Assembly (NCBI RefSeq): GCF_016862375.1
Contig: NZ_BOMV01000001.1
Location: 62,001-126,000, forward strand
DNA length: 64,000 nt
Direction: 5' to 3'
From: Paractinoplanes rishiriensis
GTDB taxonomy: Bacteria > Actinomycetota > Actinomycetes > Mycobacteriales > Micromonosporaceae
Positions 28,305 through 41,867 of the stretch are shown here, piece by piece. Within the stretch, counting starts at the first letter, position 1. Every line of letters begins with the position of its first letter. The translations under genes were made by a program, and so were the position numbers. Below the pieces are notes generated by a model that was not told where the DNA came from, made no database searches, and saw only the letters and a program-made list of their open reading frames with translations.

Positions 28305-29507
28305 CTACGCCGTCCCACCGCTGCCGACCTGGCGTTCCAGGAGCGCGATGGCGTGATCCAAAATCATATCGGCCACATCGGCTTTGGGCAGTTGGCCGTA
28401 TTCCGCCATGCTGCCGTCCGCGCCCAGCAGCGTGACCTCATTGTGGTCGGCGCCGAAAACGCGGTCCACACCGTCGTTAACGACGATCAGGTCGGCACGT
28501 TTCTTGGTCAACTTAGCCCGAGCGTGCTCGAGCGCGTCGTGCGTCTCGGCCGCGAACGCTACCAAGACCTGGCCGGGGCGTTTGCCTGCACCCAGTTCGG
28601 CCGCTATATCGGGGTTCGTCACGAGGGTGATCGCCTCGGGCGTACCGCTGTCTGTTTTTTTGATCTTTTGGGTGGCCACGACCGCGGGCCGGAAGTCAGC
28701 CGGTGCCGCCGCCATGACGATCAGGTCGGCCTCGCCGGCCGCCTTGACCGTCGCGGCACGCAGTTCCTCCGTCGTGCCCACCCGAACAATGTCCACCCCG
28801 GCGGGATCCGGCAACGTGACGTTCGCCGCAATGAGTGTGACGCTCGCCCCGCGCGCCGCGGCCGCCGTGGCCAGTGCGTACCCCTGTTTGCCGGACGACC
28901 GGTTTCCGATGAATCGCACGGGATCCAGCGGCTCACGCGTCCCACCAGCGGTGATCACCACCCGACGACCAGCAAGACCTTTCCGGTGTACGCGTACCGC
29001 GAGCTCGAAGATCGCGGCCGGCTCGGGCAGCCGTCCCTTGCCAGTATCCGCGCCGGTCAGCCGGCCCACGGCGGGCTCGATAACGATCGCGCCACGTTCT
29101 CGTAGCGTCGCCACGTTCGCCCGAGTTGCCGGGTTTTCCCACATCTCCGTGTGCATGGCCGGGGCGTAGACAATCGGACAGGTCGCCGTGAGCAACGTGT
29201 TGGTGAGCAGATCGTCGGCGATGCCGTGGGCCGCCTTGGCCAACAGGTCGGCCGTCGCGGGCGCCACCACCACCAGGTCGGCGGCCCGGCCGATCCGCAC
29301 GTGCGGCACCTCGTGCGCGTCGTCCCACACCTCGGTGGCGACCGGCCGGCCGGAGAGCGCGGCCCAGGTCGGCTCGCCCACGAACTTCAGCGCCGAAGCG
29401 GTCGGCACCACCCGCACGCCGTGCCCCGACTCGGTGAACAGACGGAGCAATTCGCAGGCCTTGTACGCGGCGATGCCGCCGCAGACACCCAGGACGACTT
29501 CGGTCAT
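28305..29507 (-). CDS. coaBC: Bifunctional phosphopantothenoylcysteine decarboxylase / synthetase
   Basis: Two steps of coenzyme A synthesis in one 400-aa protein. The N-terminal flavin-dependent CoaC domain shows VVLGVCGGIAAYKACELLR and the conserved PAMHTEMWENPATRANV. The C-terminal CoaB domain (from ~185) starts VVITAGGTREPLDPVRFIGN and uses CTP for ligation; KKRADLIVVND marks the nucleotide-pocket region. I chose the ATG at 29507 (MTEVVLG); the preceding open codons fall within the rpoZ terminator hairpin. No strong ribosome binding site is seen. Confidence 0.97.
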   Translation of the reverse strand: MTEVVLGVCGGIAAYKACELLRLFTESGHGVRVVPTASALKFVGEPTWAALSGRPVATEVWDDAHEVPHVRIGRAADLVVVAPATADLLAKAAHGIADDLLTNTLLTATCPIVYAPAMHTEMWENPATRANVATLRERGAIVIEPAVGRLTGADTGKGRLPEPAAIFELAVRVHRKGLAGRRVVITAGGTREPLDPVRFIGNRSSGKQGYALATAAAARGASVTLIAANVTLPDPAGVDIVRVGTTEELRAATVKAAGEADLIVMAAAPADFRPAVVATQKIKKTDSGTPEAITLVTNPDIAAELGAGKRPGQVLVAFAAETHDALEHARAKLTKKRADLIVVNDGVDRVFGADHNEVTLLGADGSMAEYGQLPKADVADMILDHAIALLERQVGSGGTA

Positions 29508-29516
29508 GAATGCAAT

Positions 29517-29547
29517 GATCCCGCGCCCCGAACCGGGACGCGGGATC
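29517..29547 (-). terminator. Hairpin between rpoZ and coaBC
   Basis: GATCCCGCG (29517-29525) pairs with CGCGGGATC (29539-29547), with CCC/GGG pairing further in. It ends 10 nt before the coaBC start, so it could act as a partial terminator or as a processing site. Confidence 0.6.
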
Positions 29548-29586
29548 ACCCACGAGAAGTGTGATGCTCGGCCACTCAGGGGCGCA

Positions 29587-29850
29587 TCAGGGGTTGTCAG
29601 TCGCCTCGGCGGTCAGCAGACCGGCGTTGATCTCGCGCATCGCGATCGAGAGCGGCTTCTCCTGCGGGGTGGTCTCGACCAGGGGCCCGACATACTCCAG
29701 AAGGCCCTCGCCCAGCTGGCTGTAGTAGGCGTTCACCTGGCGGGCACGCTTGGCCGCGAAGATCACCAGGGAGTACTTCGACGACGTCTTGTCGAGCAGC
29801 TCGTCGATCGGCGGGTTGGTGATGCCTTCGGGGTTCGCGACAGTTCCCAC
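29587..29850 (-). CDS. rpoZ: DNA-directed RNA polymerase omega subunit
   Basis: Omega subunit, which helps assemble RNA polymerase by holding β'. The 87-residue protein from GTG 29850 (GTVANPEG…) has the conserved omega helices [20 protein letters not shown] and [14 protein letters not shown] and the actinobacterial C-terminal segment [20 protein letters not shown] four codons earlier is possible but sits immediately on the AAGGA, whereas the GTG lies 12 nt after it. It follows gmk by 19 bp. Confidence 0.95.
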   Translation of the reverse strand: MGTVANPEGITNPPIDELLDKTSSKYSLVIFAAKRARQVNAYYSQLGEGLLEYVGPLVETTPQEKPLSIAMREINAGLLTAEATDNP

Positions 29851-29869
29851 TGTTGAACACAATCCTTAG

Positions 29870-30469
29870 CTAGTGTTCCGGCGCCTGTGCCGGGGTCAGA
29901 AAGGAAGAACCGAGCAATCCTACCAGTTCGTCCGCGGCACGCTCGACGAAGTCGTTGACGACCGTCCGGTCGAACTCCTTCTCGGCGGCCAGTTCCTCGT
30001 CCGCGTGGGCGAGCCGGCGACGGATCGTTTCCTCGTCGTCGGTGCCGCGGCCGATCAGGCGGCGCTTGAGTTCCTCGACGCTCGGCGGGGCCAGGAACAC
30101 CAGCTGCGCCTCGGACATCGCGGCCCGGACCTGCCGGGCGCCCTGCAGATCGATCTTGAGCAGTACCGGCTGGCCCTGACTCAACCAGCCCTCGACCTGG
30201 GCCCGTGGCGTGCCGTAGAGGTTGCCGGCGAATTCCGCCCACTCGAGCAACTGACCGCCGTCGATCAGCCGCTGGAACTCCGAACGGGTCACGAAGTGGT
30301 AGTGCTCGTGGTCGGTCTCGTAGTCGCGCTTCTTCCGGGTCGTGACCGACACGGACAACTTGATCCAAGGCGAGCGCACCCGGATCAGCTCGATCACGCT
30401 GTCCTTTCCGACCCCGGAGGGGCCGGAGAGGACGGTGAGGCGGGCTGCCGGGTGCGCGTCGTCATCCAT
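29870..30469 (-). CDS. gmk: Guanylate kinase
   Basis: Phosphorylates GMP to GDP with ATP, about 199 aa. The P-loop is [10 protein letters not shown]. The GMP-binding region shows [15 protein letters not shown] and [14 protein letters not shown], and the lid has [17 protein letters not shown]. The start is uncertain between ATG 30469 and GTG 30475 or 30490; none has a good ribosome binding site. It lies 32 bp after mihF, in the conserved mihF-gmk-rpoZ-coaBC-metK order. Confidence 0.97.
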   Translation of the reverse strand: MDDDAHPAARLTVLSGPSGVGKDSVIELIRVRSPWIKLSVSVTTRKKRDYETDHEHYHFVTRSEFQRLIDGGQLLEWAEFAGNLYGTPRAQVEGWLSQGQPVLLKIDLQGARQVRAAMSEAQLVFLAPPSVEELKRRLIGRGTDDEETIRRRLAHADEELAAEKEFDRTVVNDFVERAADELVGLLGSSFLTPAQAPEH

Positions 30470-30501
30470 GCTCACAGGCTCATTCAACACGAGCCGGTGA
30501 G

Positions 30502-30819
30502 TCAGTTCGCAGCGAACTCCCCCAGGAGGGCCTTGCGCTGCTGGTCGCCGAGACCGCGCAGCCGGCGGCTGTCAGCGATCTTGAGCTTCTCCATGATCTG
30601 CGTCGCGCGGATCTTGCCGATGCCCGGCAGCGCCTGAAGCACGGCCGAGACCTTCAGCTTGCCGACGACCTCGTCCTCCTCCGCGCGGTCGAGCACCGCG
30701 GCGAGAGTGGTCTTGCCGGACTTGAGCTGTTCCTTCAGCTCCGCCCGGGCCTTGCGAACTTCCGCGGCCTTCTCCAGCGCGGCTGCGCGCTGCTCGGGGC
30801 TCAGTGACGGGAGCGGCAC
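30502..30819 (-). CDS. mihF: Actinobacterial integration host factor (MihF)
   Basis: Small nucleoid-associated protein (105 aa) that bends DNA in actinobacteria, unrelated to HU/IHF. The N-terminal half is a charged helix ([19 protein letters not shown]). The C-terminal half contains the helix-two-turn-helix DNA-binding unit around [19 protein letters not shown] and [17 protein letters not shown]. The GTG at 30819 has GAGGAG 5 nt upstream. It follows pyrF, with a hairpin between them. Confidence 0.96.
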   Translation of the reverse strand: MPLPSLSPEQRAAALEKAAEVRKARAELKEQLKSGKTTLAAVLDRAEEDEVVGKLKVSAVLQALPGIGKIRATQIMEKLKIADSRRLRGLGDQQRKALLGEFAAN

Positions 30820-30981
30820 CAGTTCTCCTCAGGTCCCTATCGCGGCGGTAGTCCAATACCGGCGCATCTGTGAAACGTGGTGTGCCAGGGAACCAAAGGG
30901 GCATGTGGTTCCCGGCGCCGGGAAAACTAGCGGTCAACGACGGTTTCGGCAACGTGGGGGTACCCCCGCACCCGTTGTCCG

Positions 30982-31002
30982 CGGGCCTGATAAGCAGGCC
31001 CG
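30982..31002 (-). terminator. Hairpin after pyrF
   Basis: An 8-bp stem (CGGGCCTG with CAGGCCCG) around a 5-nt loop, starting 2 bp beyond the pyrF stop codon. It separates pyrF from mihF, which then has about 160 bp for its own promoter. Confidence 0.6.
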
Positions 31003-31004
31003 TT

Positions 31005-31835
31005 TCACCCGAGAGCGGCCCTGACGTCGTCCTGGACCCGGTCCGCGGCGGCCCGCAGACCGGCCACGGAAGGTCCCGCTGTGAGAACTTCGCGTGAGTA
31101 CGACGGCAGCACGTTGTGCAGGCTTTCGCCGAAGACCGCGCGCAGGTCGGAGGCGTTCGCACCCTGCGCACCGAGGCCCGGAGCGAGCAGCGGACCGTTC
31201 ACTTCGGACAGGTCGTGACCGGTCCGTCCGATCGTCGCACCGACCACCAGCCCGATGCTGCCGAGCGGCTCGACACCCTTGTTGAGCTGGGAAATCTCAT
31301 CGATCACGGTTTGCGCCACGGTTTTTCCGCCGGCGCCGACGGCATGCTGGACACTCGGTCCCTCCGGGTTGGACGTGAGCGCCAGAACGAAGACGCCGCC
31401 GCCGTTCGCGGCCGCCGCGTCGAATGCCGGCTGCAACGAGCCCACGCCGAGATAGGGACTCACAGTAATCGCGTCAGCACACAGAGGACTGGCCGGATCG
31501 AGGTACGCGGCGGCGTACGCGGCCATCGTCGAGCCGATGTCGCCGCGCTTCACGTCGAGCAGGACAAGCGCTCCGGCCTCGCGAAACTGTCGGATAGTTG
31601 ACTCAAGAATACCGATGCCACGTGACCCAAATCTCTCAAAAAACGCCGACTGCGGCTTCACCACGGCCACCCGATCGGCCAGGGCTTCGACCACCGTACG
31701 GGCGAAGCGTTCCAGGCCGGCGACGTCATCGGTGAGTCCCCAGCGGGTCAGCAGGGCGGCGTGCGGGTCGACCCCGACGCACAGCTGACCCCGCTTCCGG
31801 ACGGCCTCGTGGAACCTCTTGCCGAAGGTCTCCAT
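31005..31835 (-). CDS. pyrF: Orotidine 5'-phosphate decarboxylase (type 2)
   Basis: Last step of UMP synthesis. The 276-residue length and the active-site motif VLLDVKRGDIGSTM mark the longer type 2 OMP decarboxylase subfamily, as in mycobacteria. CVGVDPHAALLTRWG and VVKPQSAFFERFG are the substrate-binding strands; LAPGLGAQGA is the phosphate loop. It is separated from the rest of the pyr operon by bioA and a hairpin, so it probably has its own promoter in the 154-bp gap upstream. Confidence 0.97.
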   Translation of the reverse strand: METFGKRFHEAVRKRGQLCVGVDPHAALLTRWGLTDDVAGLERFARTVVEALADRVAVVKPQSAFFERFGSRGIGILESTIRQFREAGALVLLDVKRGDIGSTMAAYAAAYLDPASPLCADAITVSPYLGVGSLQPAFDAAAANGGGVFVLALTSNPEGPSVQHAVGAGGKTVAQTVIDEISQLNKGVEPLGSIGLVVGATIGRTGHDLSEVNGPLLAPGLGAQGANASDLRAVFGESLHNVLPSYSREVLTAGPSVAGLRAAADRVQDDVRAALG

Positions 31836-31970
31836 CGCTGTGAGATACCCCTTCCGTGTCAGGTAGCCGCCACCGCGACGGCCGGGTTGGCGCTATAGCA
31901 AGCGGACGCTCGGCGTCTGCAAAAACAGCGATCGGGGCCGGGAGGCGAGCCACCGGCTTTACCGGACAAT

Positions 31971-31987
31971 TCGGACCGCCGGTCCGA
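31971..31987 (-). terminator. Hairpin after bioA
   Basis: TCGGACC/GGTCCGA, a 7-bp stem with a 3-nt loop starting just after the bioA stop. On the minus strand it is followed by ATTGT. It would separate the pyr-bioA transcript from pyrF. Confidence 0.5.
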
Positions 31988-31989
31988 GG

Positions 31990-33324
31990 TCATGCCGCCG
32001 CCACCGCGGCCGCGATCCCCGCGGTGATCCGGTCCACGTCGGCGGCCTCCGCGACGTACGGCGGCATCGTGTAGATCAGGTCGCGGAACGGCCGCAGCCA
32101 GACCCCGGCGTCCACCGCGGCCGCGGTCGCTGCCGCCATGTCCACCGGGTGGTCGAGTTGCACGACGCCGATCGCGCCCAGGACCCGCACGTCCGCCACC
32201 CCGGAAACCGCCCTGAGAGGCTCCAGGCCGTCCCGCAGACCGTTTTCGATCACCTGGACCTGCCCCCGCCAGTCTCCGGCCGCCAGCAGCCCCAGGGAGG
32301 CGTTCGCGACCGCGCAGGCGAGCGGGTTGCCCATGAACGTCGGCCCGTGCGCGAGACCGCCGCCGTCGCCCGCCGAGATCGCCGCACCCACGGCCGGGGT
32401 GCACAGGGTCGCGGCCAGCGTCAGATAGCCGCCGGTGAGCGCCTTGCCGACGCACATGATGTCGGGACTGACCCCGGCGTGCCCGGCCGCGAAGAACGTC
32501 CCGGTCCGCCCGAACCCGGTGGCGATCTCGTCGAAGATCAGAAAGATCCCGTGCGCCTCGGTGGCCGCCCGCAGAATCCGGAGGTATTCCGGGTGGTGGA
32601 ACCGCATCCCCCCGGCGCCCTGCACCACCGGCTCGACGATCACCGCGGCGATCTCCCCGGCGTGCCGCTCGATCAGATCAACAAGCGCTTTGCCGTACGC
32701 CGGATCGAAGTCGACGGGCGGCGGGCCGGCAAAAACCTGCACCGGCAGCACCCCGGTCCACAGCGAGTGCATGCCGCCGACCGGATCGCACACGGTCATC
32801 GGGTGGAACGTGTCACCGTGGTAGCCGCCGCGCCAGGTGAGCAGCCGCCGCCGGACCGGCCGCCCGAGCGCCTGCTGCGCCTGCAACGCCATCTTGATCG
32901 CCACCTCGACGCCGACCGACCCGGAGTCGCAGAGAAAGACGTGCTCCAGCCCGTCCGGCGCGAGATCGACGAGAGTGGCGGCGAGCCGGATGGCGGGTTC
33001 ATGCGTGAGCCCGCCGAACATCACATGGCTCATCCGTGCGGCCTGCTCGGCGAGCGCCGCATCGAGCACCGGGTGCCGATAGCCGTGGATGGCCGCCCAC
33101 CACGACGACATGCCGTCGACGAGCTCGCGCCCGTCGGCCAGCCGGAGATGAACGCCTTCGGCGCCCTCCACGAGATAAGGCGCACTGCGCCCCGGCATCG
33201 GGCCGTAGGGGTGCCAGACGTGCGCCCGATCCAGCGCGAGCAGGTCGGTGGTCCCGCCCGCGGCGGCAACGACGGCGCTCGCTGCCGGGACCTGCCCGGC
33301 CGGGGAGCGCCGCCCGCTGCTCAT
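31990..33324 (-). CDS. bioA: Adenosylmethionine--8-amino-7-oxononanoate aminotransferase
   Basis: PLP enzyme of biotin synthesis that converts KAPA to DAPA using SAM as amino donor (444 aa). Class III aminotransferase features are clear: HVWHPYGPM near the N-terminus, [27 protein letters not shown], the cofactor Asp in [13 protein letters not shown], and the PLP Lys in VGKALTGGY. The first ~25 residues are a low-complexity tail. Its ATG overlaps the pyrD stop (ATGA), so it is coupled to the pyrimidine operon. No other bio gene is in the window. Confidence 0.95.
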   Translation of the reverse strand: MSSGRRSPAGQVPAASAVVAAAGGTTDLLALDRAHVWHPYGPMPGRSAPYLVEGAEGVHLRLADGRELVDGMSSWWAAIHGYRHPVLDAALAEQAARMSHVMFGGLTHEPAIRLAATLVDLAPDGLEHVFLCDSGSVGVEVAIKMALQAQQALGRPVRRRLLTWRGGYHGDTFHPMTVCDPVGGMHSLWTGVLPVQVFAGPPPVDFDPAYGKALVDLIERHAGEIAAVIVEPVVQGAGGMRFHHPEYLRILRAATEAHGIFLIFDEIATGFGRTGTFFAAGHAGVSPDIMCVGKALTGGYLTLAATLCTPAVGAAISAGDGGGLAHGPTFMGNPLACAVANASLGLLAAGDWRGQVQVIENGLRDGLEPLRAVSGVADVRVLGAIGVVQLDHPVDMAAATAAAVDAGVWLRPFRDLIYTMPPYVAEAADVDRITAGIAAAVAAA

Positions 33325-34339
33325 CGCGTCTCGACCGCCCGCCCCGGAACATTCGCGGCGGCCCGCACCAGGGCCGGCCCGTGGTAGATGAAGCCGCTGT
33401 AGAGCTGCACCAACGAGGCCCCCGCGTCGAACAGCCGGGCCGCGTCGTCCGCGGACATCACCCCGCCAACCCCGACGATCGGCAGCCGGCCATCGGTTTC
33501 GGTGCGGACGAAATGGACGACCTTGCTGGCCTTCTCGGTGAGCGGCCGACCGGACAGCCCGCCATCCTCGGCGGCCAGTGCTTGGTCGGCCGCGGCCAGC
33601 CCGTCGCGGGACAGCGTGGTGTTGGTGGCGATCACGCCGGCCGCGCCGTGACTGAGGCAGACCTCCAACAGTTCAGCGACGGCCCACTCGGTGAGATCCG
33701 GCGCGATCTTGACCAGCACCGGGGTGTCGCCGCGCAGCGCGGTCAGCAGGTCGGCGATCGCGCTTTTGTCCTGCAGGGTGCGCAGGCCGGGCGTGTTCGG
33801 CGAGGAGACGTTGACAGCGATGTAGTCGGCGTACGGGGCCAGCAGCCGGTACGACGTCAGGTAGTCGTCGACCGCCTGGTCGAGCGGGGTCACCTTGGAC
33901 TTGCCGAGCGAGATGCCGAGCGGCACCCCGATCGGGCCGAGCGCGCCGAGGCGAGCCGCCAGCGCGGCCGCGCCGGCGTTGTTGAAGCCCATCCGGTTGA
34001 TGATCGCCTCGCTGTCCCGGAGCCGGAACAGTCGCGGCTTGTCGTTGCCCGGCTGCGCGTGCGCGGTGACCGTGCCGACCTCGACGAACCCGAACCCGAG
34101 CGCCGGCCACGCGGGCAGCGCCACGCCGTTCTTGTCCATCCCGGCGGCCAACCCGATCGCGTTCGGGAACCGCACCCCGAACACCTCGACCGGCGCGTCG
34201 ACGGCATAGCGCCGGCGCAGCACCGCCCGGGTCCGCTCGCCGAGCCGCGCGAGGCGGCCCAGCGTGAACTCGTGCGCCGTCTCCGCGTCGCCACCCCCGA
34301 CTCGGAACAGGACGGGCCGCAGGGCGCGCTCGAAAGCCG

Positions 34340-34343
<4 letters not shown>
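33321..34343 (-). CDS. pyrD: Dihydroorotate dehydrogenase (quinone), class 2
   Basis: Oxidises dihydroorotate to orotate, passing electrons to quinone at the membrane. The 340-residue protein has FMN-binding [27 protein letters not shown], and the class 2 catalytic-Ser loop [11 protein letters not shown]. The C-terminal phosphate site reads [11 protein letters not shown]…[11 protein letters not shown]. The GTG start overlaps the carB stop (GTGA). A much longer upstream open frame is a shadow of carB. Confidence 0.97.
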
Positions 34344-37693
<3,350 letters not shown>

Positions 37694-37698
37694 CGGCG

Positions 37699-38805
37699 TC
37701 AGCCCTTCTTTTCCACGAGCTCAACGAACCTGTCGAACAGGTAGTCCGCGTCGTGCGGACCCGCCGCGGCCTCGGGGTGGTACTGGACGGTGAACGCGGG
37801 GACGTCTAGCCCCCGCAGGCCCTCGACCACGTTGTCGTTGAGGCAGACGTGCGAGACCTCGACCCCGCCGAAGTCCGTGTCGATCACGGTGTTCAGCGGC
37901 GCGTCGACCGCGAAGCCGTGGTTGTGCGAGGTCACCTCGACCTTGCCGGTGGTCCTGTCGAGCACCGGCTGGTTGATGCCGCGGTGGCCGTACCCGAGCT
38001 TGTAGGTGCCGAAGCCGAGCGCCCGGCCGAGGATCTGGCTGCCGAAGCAGATGCCGAACAGCGGCTTGCGCTGCCGCAGCACCTCGCGGGCCAGCGCCAC
38101 CGGTCCGTCCGCGGTGGCCGGGTCGCCGGGGCCGGGCGAGAAGAAGACCGCGTCCGGGCTGACCGCGAGCAGGTCATCGATCGACGACGACGAGGGGAAG
38201 ATGTGCGTGGTCACGCCGCGCTCGGCGAGCCGGCGGGCGACGTTGCGCTTGATGCCGAGGTCGAGCGCCGCGACGGTGTAGCGGTGTTCCCCGACCGCCT
38301 CCACTACGTAGCGAGAAGGTGTCGTGACCTCGGCCGAAAGGTCGGCGCCCACCATCTGCGGCGAGGCCTGCACGCGGGCCAGAACCGATGCCGGATCGAG
38401 ATCCACACTGGAGAGGCCGACCCGCATGGCACCGCGCGACCGCAGGTGCCGGGTCAGGGCCCGGGTGTCCACCCCGCTGATCCCGACCACACCCTCGGCC
38501 GCCAGCCGCTCCCCCAGATCACCCGTGGAGCGCCAGTTCGACGGCCGCCGCGCCGGATCCCGGACGACATAGCCGGCGACCCAGATCTTGTCCGATTCGT
38601 CATCTTCGTCATTGACGCCGGTGTTGCCGATCATCGGGGCGGTCTGCACGACGACCTGCCGGTGGTAGGACGGATCGGTCAGTGTCTCCTGATAACCGGT
38701 CATGCCGGTGGTGAACACGGCCTCGCCGAACGTCTCCCCCACCGCGCCGTACGCGCTGCCGGAGAACGTCCGCCCGTCCTCGAGTACGAGGATCGCTTTC
38801 GCCAT
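37699..38805 (-). CDS. carA: Carbamoyl-phosphate synthase small (glutaminase) subunit
   Basis: Hydrolyses glutamine to feed ammonia to CarB. The 368-residue protein has the N-terminal CarA domain ([18 protein letters not shown]) and a C-terminal class I glutamine amidotransferase domain. The catalytic Cys is in [10 protein letters not shown], and His/Glu are in [22 protein letters not shown] is the usual loop. Its ATG overlaps the pyrC stop by one base. Confidence 0.98.
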   Translation of the reverse strand: MAKAILVLEDGRTFSGSAYGAVGETFGEAVFTTGMTGYQETLTDPSYHRQVVVQTAPMIGNTGVNDEDDESDKIWVAGYVVRDPARRPSNWRSTGDLGERLAAEGVVGISGVDTRALTRHLRSRGAMRVGLSSVDLDPASVLARVQASPQMVGADLSAEVTTPSRYVVEAVGEHRYTVAALDLGIKRNVARRLAERGVTTHIFPSSSSIDDLLAVSPDAVFFSPGPGDPATADGPVALAREVLRQRKPLFGICFGSQILGRALGFGTYKLGYGHRGINQPVLDRTTGKVEVTSHNHGFAVDAPLNTVIDTDFGGVEVSHVCLNDNVVEGLRGLDVPAFTVQYHPEAAAGPHDADYLFDRFVELVEKKG

Positions 38806-40067
38806 TACTTAACAGCCTTCCCGTCCAGGACCGTCGGCTCTCCCCGAAGGAAGGTCGCCACGATGCGACCCGGCAGGGTGGTGCCCGCGTAAGGAGTGTT
38901 GCGGCTGCGGCTCGCCAGCTCGGCCGGGTCGACGACCCGGCGGGCGGACGGGTCCACCAGCGTGAGGTTGGCCGGCGCGCCGGCCGCGAGGTCGGTGCCG
39001 TGCCCGTCCAGGCCCGCGATCCGGGCCGGGGCGCGGGACATCCGCTCGGCGATCAGGTCCCACTGCTCACCGAGGATGCTGAGCACGATCGGCAGGGCCG
39101 TCTCCAGGCCGACCATGCCCGGCCGGGCGTACGCCCACTCGCATTCCTTGTCCTCCACGGCGTGCGGCGCGTGATCCGTGGCGACGATGTCGATCACGCC
39201 CTCGATCAGCGCCTCGCGCAGGGCGAGCACGTCGGACTGCGTACGCAGTGGGGGGTTGACCTTGTAGACCGGGTCGTACGAAGCCGCCAGCTCGTCGGTG
39301 AGCAGCAGGTGGTGCGGGGTGACCTCGGCCGTCACCCGGACGCCGCGGGCCTTGGCCTGACGCAGCACCTCGACCGAGCCGGCGGTGGAGACGTGGCAGA
39401 CGTGCAGCCGGCTGCCGACGTGCTCGGCCAGCAACACGTCGCGCGCGATGATCGCCTCCTCGGCGACGGCCGGCCAGCCGGTGAGGCCGAGGCGGGTGCT
39501 GACCTCGCCCTCGTGCATCTGGGCGCCCTCGGTGAGCCGCGGCTCCTCGGCGTGCTGGGCGATGATGCCGTCGAACGCCTTCACGTACTCCAGTGCGCGG
39601 CGCATCAGCCGCGGGTCGGCGACGCAGTGCCCGTCGTCCGAGAAGATCCGCACGCCGGCCGCCGAGGTCGCCATCGCACCCAGCTCGGCCAGCTGCTTGC
39701 CGGCCAGGCCCACGGTGACCGCGCCGATCGGCTGCACGTCGACCAGCCCGGCCTCGCGCCCGAGCCGCCAGACCTGCTCGACCACGCCGGCCGTGTCGGC
39801 GACCGGCGAGGTGTTCGCCATCGCGAAGACCGCCGTGTAACCACCGAGGGCCGCGGCCCGCGAGCCGGTCTCGACGGTTTCGGCGTCCTCCCGGCCGGGC
39901 TCGCGCAGGTGGGTGTGCAGATCGACCAGGCCGGGCAGAGCGACCAGGCCGGCCGCGTCGATGACCTCGGCCGGGCCCTCCTCGGTAGAGATCAGACCGT
40001 CGCGGATCAGCAGATCGGTCGGTGCCGCCCCGACGACGGAGACGCCCCGCAGCAGATAAGAAGTCAT
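38805..40067 (-). CDS. pyrC: Dihydroorotase
   Basis: Cyclises carbamoyl-aspartate to dihydroorotate. The 420-residue amidohydrolase of type I has zinc ligands in [13 protein letters not shown], His residues in IIAQHAEE and VCHVSTAGS, and the catalytic Asp in [11 protein letters not shown]. The start overlaps the pyrB stop by 4 bp. Its 3' end overlaps the carA start. Confidence 0.98.
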   Translation of the reverse strand: MTSYLLRGVSVVGAAPTDLLIRDGLISTEEGPAEVIDAAGLVALPGLVDLHTHLREPGREDAETVETGSRAAALGGYTAVFAMANTSPVADTAGVVEQVWRLGREAGLVDVQPIGAVTVGLAGKQLAELGAMATSAAGVRIFSDDGHCVADPRLMRRALEYVKAFDGIIAQHAEEPRLTEGAQMHEGEVSTRLGLTGWPAVAEEAIIARDVLLAEHVGSRLHVCHVSTAGSVEVLRQAKARGVRVTAEVTPHHLLLTDELAASYDPVYKVNPPLRTQSDVLALREALIEGVIDIVATDHAPHAVEDKECEWAYARPGMVGLETALPIVLSILGEQWDLIAERMSRAPARIAGLDGHGTDLAAGAPANLTLVDPSARRVVDPAELASRSRNTPYAGTTLPGRIVATFLRGEPTVLDGKAVK

Positions 40068-40987
40068 GCCTTGCCCCCCAGCAGCAGATAAAGAACGGCC
40101 ATCCGAGCCGAGACCCCGTTGGCGACCTGTTCGACGATGGTGGAACGGGACGAGTCGGCCACCTCGGGAGTGATCTCCATGCCCCGGTTCATCGGGCCGG
40201 GATGCATCACGATCGCGTGCTCCGGCATCCGCCGCATGCGCGCGAGATCGAGACCGTAGCGGCGGCTGTACTCCCGGGCGGACGGGAAGTACGAGTCCTG
40301 CATGCGCTCGGTCTGCACCCGCAGCATCATCACGACGTCCATGTCGGGCAGGACGCTATCGAGGTCGTACGACACTTTTGCCGCGGGCGACAACGCGTCC
40401 GCGATGTTCAGCGGGATCAGGGTCGGCGGTCCGACCAGCGTGACGTGCGCGCCGAGGGTGGTGAGCAACAACACATTCGAACGGGCGACCCGGCTGTGCA
40501 GCACATCTCCCACGATCGCGACCCGCAGCCCGTCGAGCCGGCCCAGTCGCGAGCGCATCGTGTACGCGTCCAGCAGCGCCTGGGTCGGGTGCTCGTGCGT
40601 ACCGTCGCCGGCGTTGATCACCGAACCGTCGACCCAGGACGCGAGCCGGTGCGGCGCGCCCGAGGCGGCGTGCCGGATCACCACCGCGTCGGCGCCCATG
40701 GCCTGCAGGGTGAGCGCGGTGTCCTTGAGGCTCTCTCCCTTGGAGACGCTCGAACCCTTGGCCGAGAAGTTGATGACGTCGGCGGAGAGCCGCTTGGCCG
40801 CCGCCTCGAACGAGATCCGGGTCCGCGTCGAGTCCTCGTAGAAGAGGTTGACCACGGTCCGGCCGCGCAGCGTGGGCAGTTTCTTGACCTCGCGGCCGGC
40901 CAGCGCGGCCATCTCGGCGGCGGTGTCCAGGATCAGGGTGGCGGTGGCCGCGTCCAGATCGGCGGCCGAGCGCAGGTGTTTGATCAT
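40064..40987 (-). CDS. pyrB: Aspartate carbamoyltransferase catalytic subunit
   Basis: Joins carbamoyl phosphate and aspartate at the start of pyrimidine synthesis, 307 aa. The carbamoyl-phosphate site reads [12 protein letters not shown], the Ser/Lys loop is [17 protein letters not shown], and [11 protein letters not shown] is the conserved active-site region. LRVQTERM and [11 protein letters not shown] lie near the C-terminus. No regulatory pyrI is present. The start overlaps the pyrR stop by 4 bp. Confidence 0.98.
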   Translation of the reverse strand: MIKHLRSAADLDAATATLILDTAAEMAALAGREVKKLPTLRGRTVVNLFYEDSTRTRISFEAAAKRLSADVINFSAKGSSVSKGESLKDTALTLQAMGADAVVIRHAASGAPHRLASWVDGSVINAGDGTHEHPTQALLDAYTMRSRLGRLDGLRVAIVGDVLHSRVARSNVLLLTTLGAHVTLVGPPTLIPLNIADALSPAAKVSYDLDSVLPDMDVVMMLRVQTERMQDSYFPSAREYSRRYGLDLARMRRMPEHAIVMHPGPMNRGMEITPEVADSSRSTIVEQVANGVSARMAVLYLLLGGKA

Positions 40988-41544
40988 TTCTGGCCTCCGG
41001 TCAGCCGGACCTCGTCCAGTCCGTCCGTCTCGGTGAGCGACACGCGGACGCTCTCGGACAGCGCGGTGGGGATGTTCTTGCCGACGTAGTCGGCGCGGAT
41101 CGGCAGTTCCCGGTGACCGCGGTCGACGAGCACCGCGAGCTGCACCGAACTGGGCCGGCCGACGTCGTTGAGCGCGTCCAGCGCGGCGCGCACCGTACGG
41201 CCGGAGAAAAGCACGTCGTCGACGAGGATGACCCGCCGGCCGTCGATGCCCCCGCCGGGCAGTTCGGTCTTGCCGAGTGCGCGGGTGGCGTGCAGCCGCA
41301 GGTCGTCGCGGTAGAGCGTGATGTCGAGCGAGCCCACCGGCACATCGATGCCCTCAAACGCGTGGATGCGGGCGGCCAGGCGGGCGGCGAGCGGCACGCC
41401 CCGGGTCGGAATACCGAGCAGCACTGTGCCGGTGCCGCCGGACGTTTTTTCCAGAATCTGATGAGCGATCCGGTCGACGACCCGTTGCAGGTCGGCCTCA
41501 CTCAAGATGATCTTGCTGCCTGTGTCAGCGCGCGGCGAAGCCAC
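40984..41544 (-). CDS. pyrR: Pyrimidine operon regulator PyrR / uracil phosphoribosyltransferase
   Basis: UMP-responsive RNA-binding regulator of the pyr operon with a weak uracil phosphoribosyltransferase activity. The 186-residue protein has the PRPP loop [14 protein letters not shown] and the flexible-loop residues YRDDL. The GTG start at 41544 follows a perfect GGAAGGAGG by 6 nt; an 8-codon upstream extension runs through that site and is unlikely. That ribosome binding site is inside a hairpin-forming leader, listed separately. It is the first gene of pyrR-pyrB-pyrC-carA-carB-pyrD-bioA. Confidence 0.97.
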   Translation of the reverse strand: MASPRADTGSKIILSEADLQRVVDRIAHQILEKTSGGTGTVLLGIPTRGVPLAARLAARIHAFEGIDVPVGSLDITLYRDDLRLHATRALGKTELPGGGIDGRRVILVDDVLFSGRTVRAALDALNDVGRPSSVQLAVLVDRGHRELPIRADYVGKNIPTALSESVRVSLTETDGLDEVRLTGGQK

Positions 41545-41867
41545 GGCGGACCTCCTTCCCCGCCTCACGGGACGGGTCGTTAAAGGACGTCGGTTGGAGT
41601 TACCCCTGGAGGCACCCCCTGTGGAGCAACCCCCCGAAGGGTGCCGCCCCGATGGCTGACGCTACGTTACCAGTGAGCGCAGCGTTGACCATGGTGACCT
41701 GGCCGACCCTGGGAATCAGCCGGACGAATCAGGCAAGTCTCCCCTGGGCCGCGCGACTCATCGGTAACCAACACTTGACCAGGGGTCGCAAACTCCGTAC
41801 CGTCACGCTGCGTAGCGATCGCGGAGGAAGAACCCTCCGGGCCAGCACAGTACTGGGAGTGTTCCGA
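41545..41867. other. Divergent pyrR-bldD control region
   Basis: A 323-bp gap between divergent pyrR and bldD with no gene. It must hold both promoters. The pyrR end has the RNA leader at 41551-41588. Two palindrome-like elements lie further in: TGACCATGGTGA (41686-41697, with a perfect ACCATGGT core) and TGACCAGGGGTCG (41776-41788). Either could be an operator; the second only partly fits the published BldD consensus. Confidence 0.55.
41551..41588 (-). promoter_or_regulatory. Candidate PyrR-binding leader covering the pyrR ribosome binding site
   Basis: On the minus strand, CCTTT, then ACGACCCGTCCCGTGAGG, then CGGGGAAGGAGG. The CCCG/CGGG arms close a loop containing GTGAGG, and the upstream CCTTT can reach toward the AAGG part of the ribosome binding site. 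This fits PyrR-dependent translational repression as known for mycobacteria: UMP-bound PyrR stabilises the hairpin and hides the site. No terminator hairpin with a U-run is seen. Confidence 0.55.

Noticed and set aside
41776..41788. BldD box ahead of bldD (autoregulation)
   Set aside because: TGACCAGGGGTCG matches only part of the published 15-bp consensus; too weak to list as a site.
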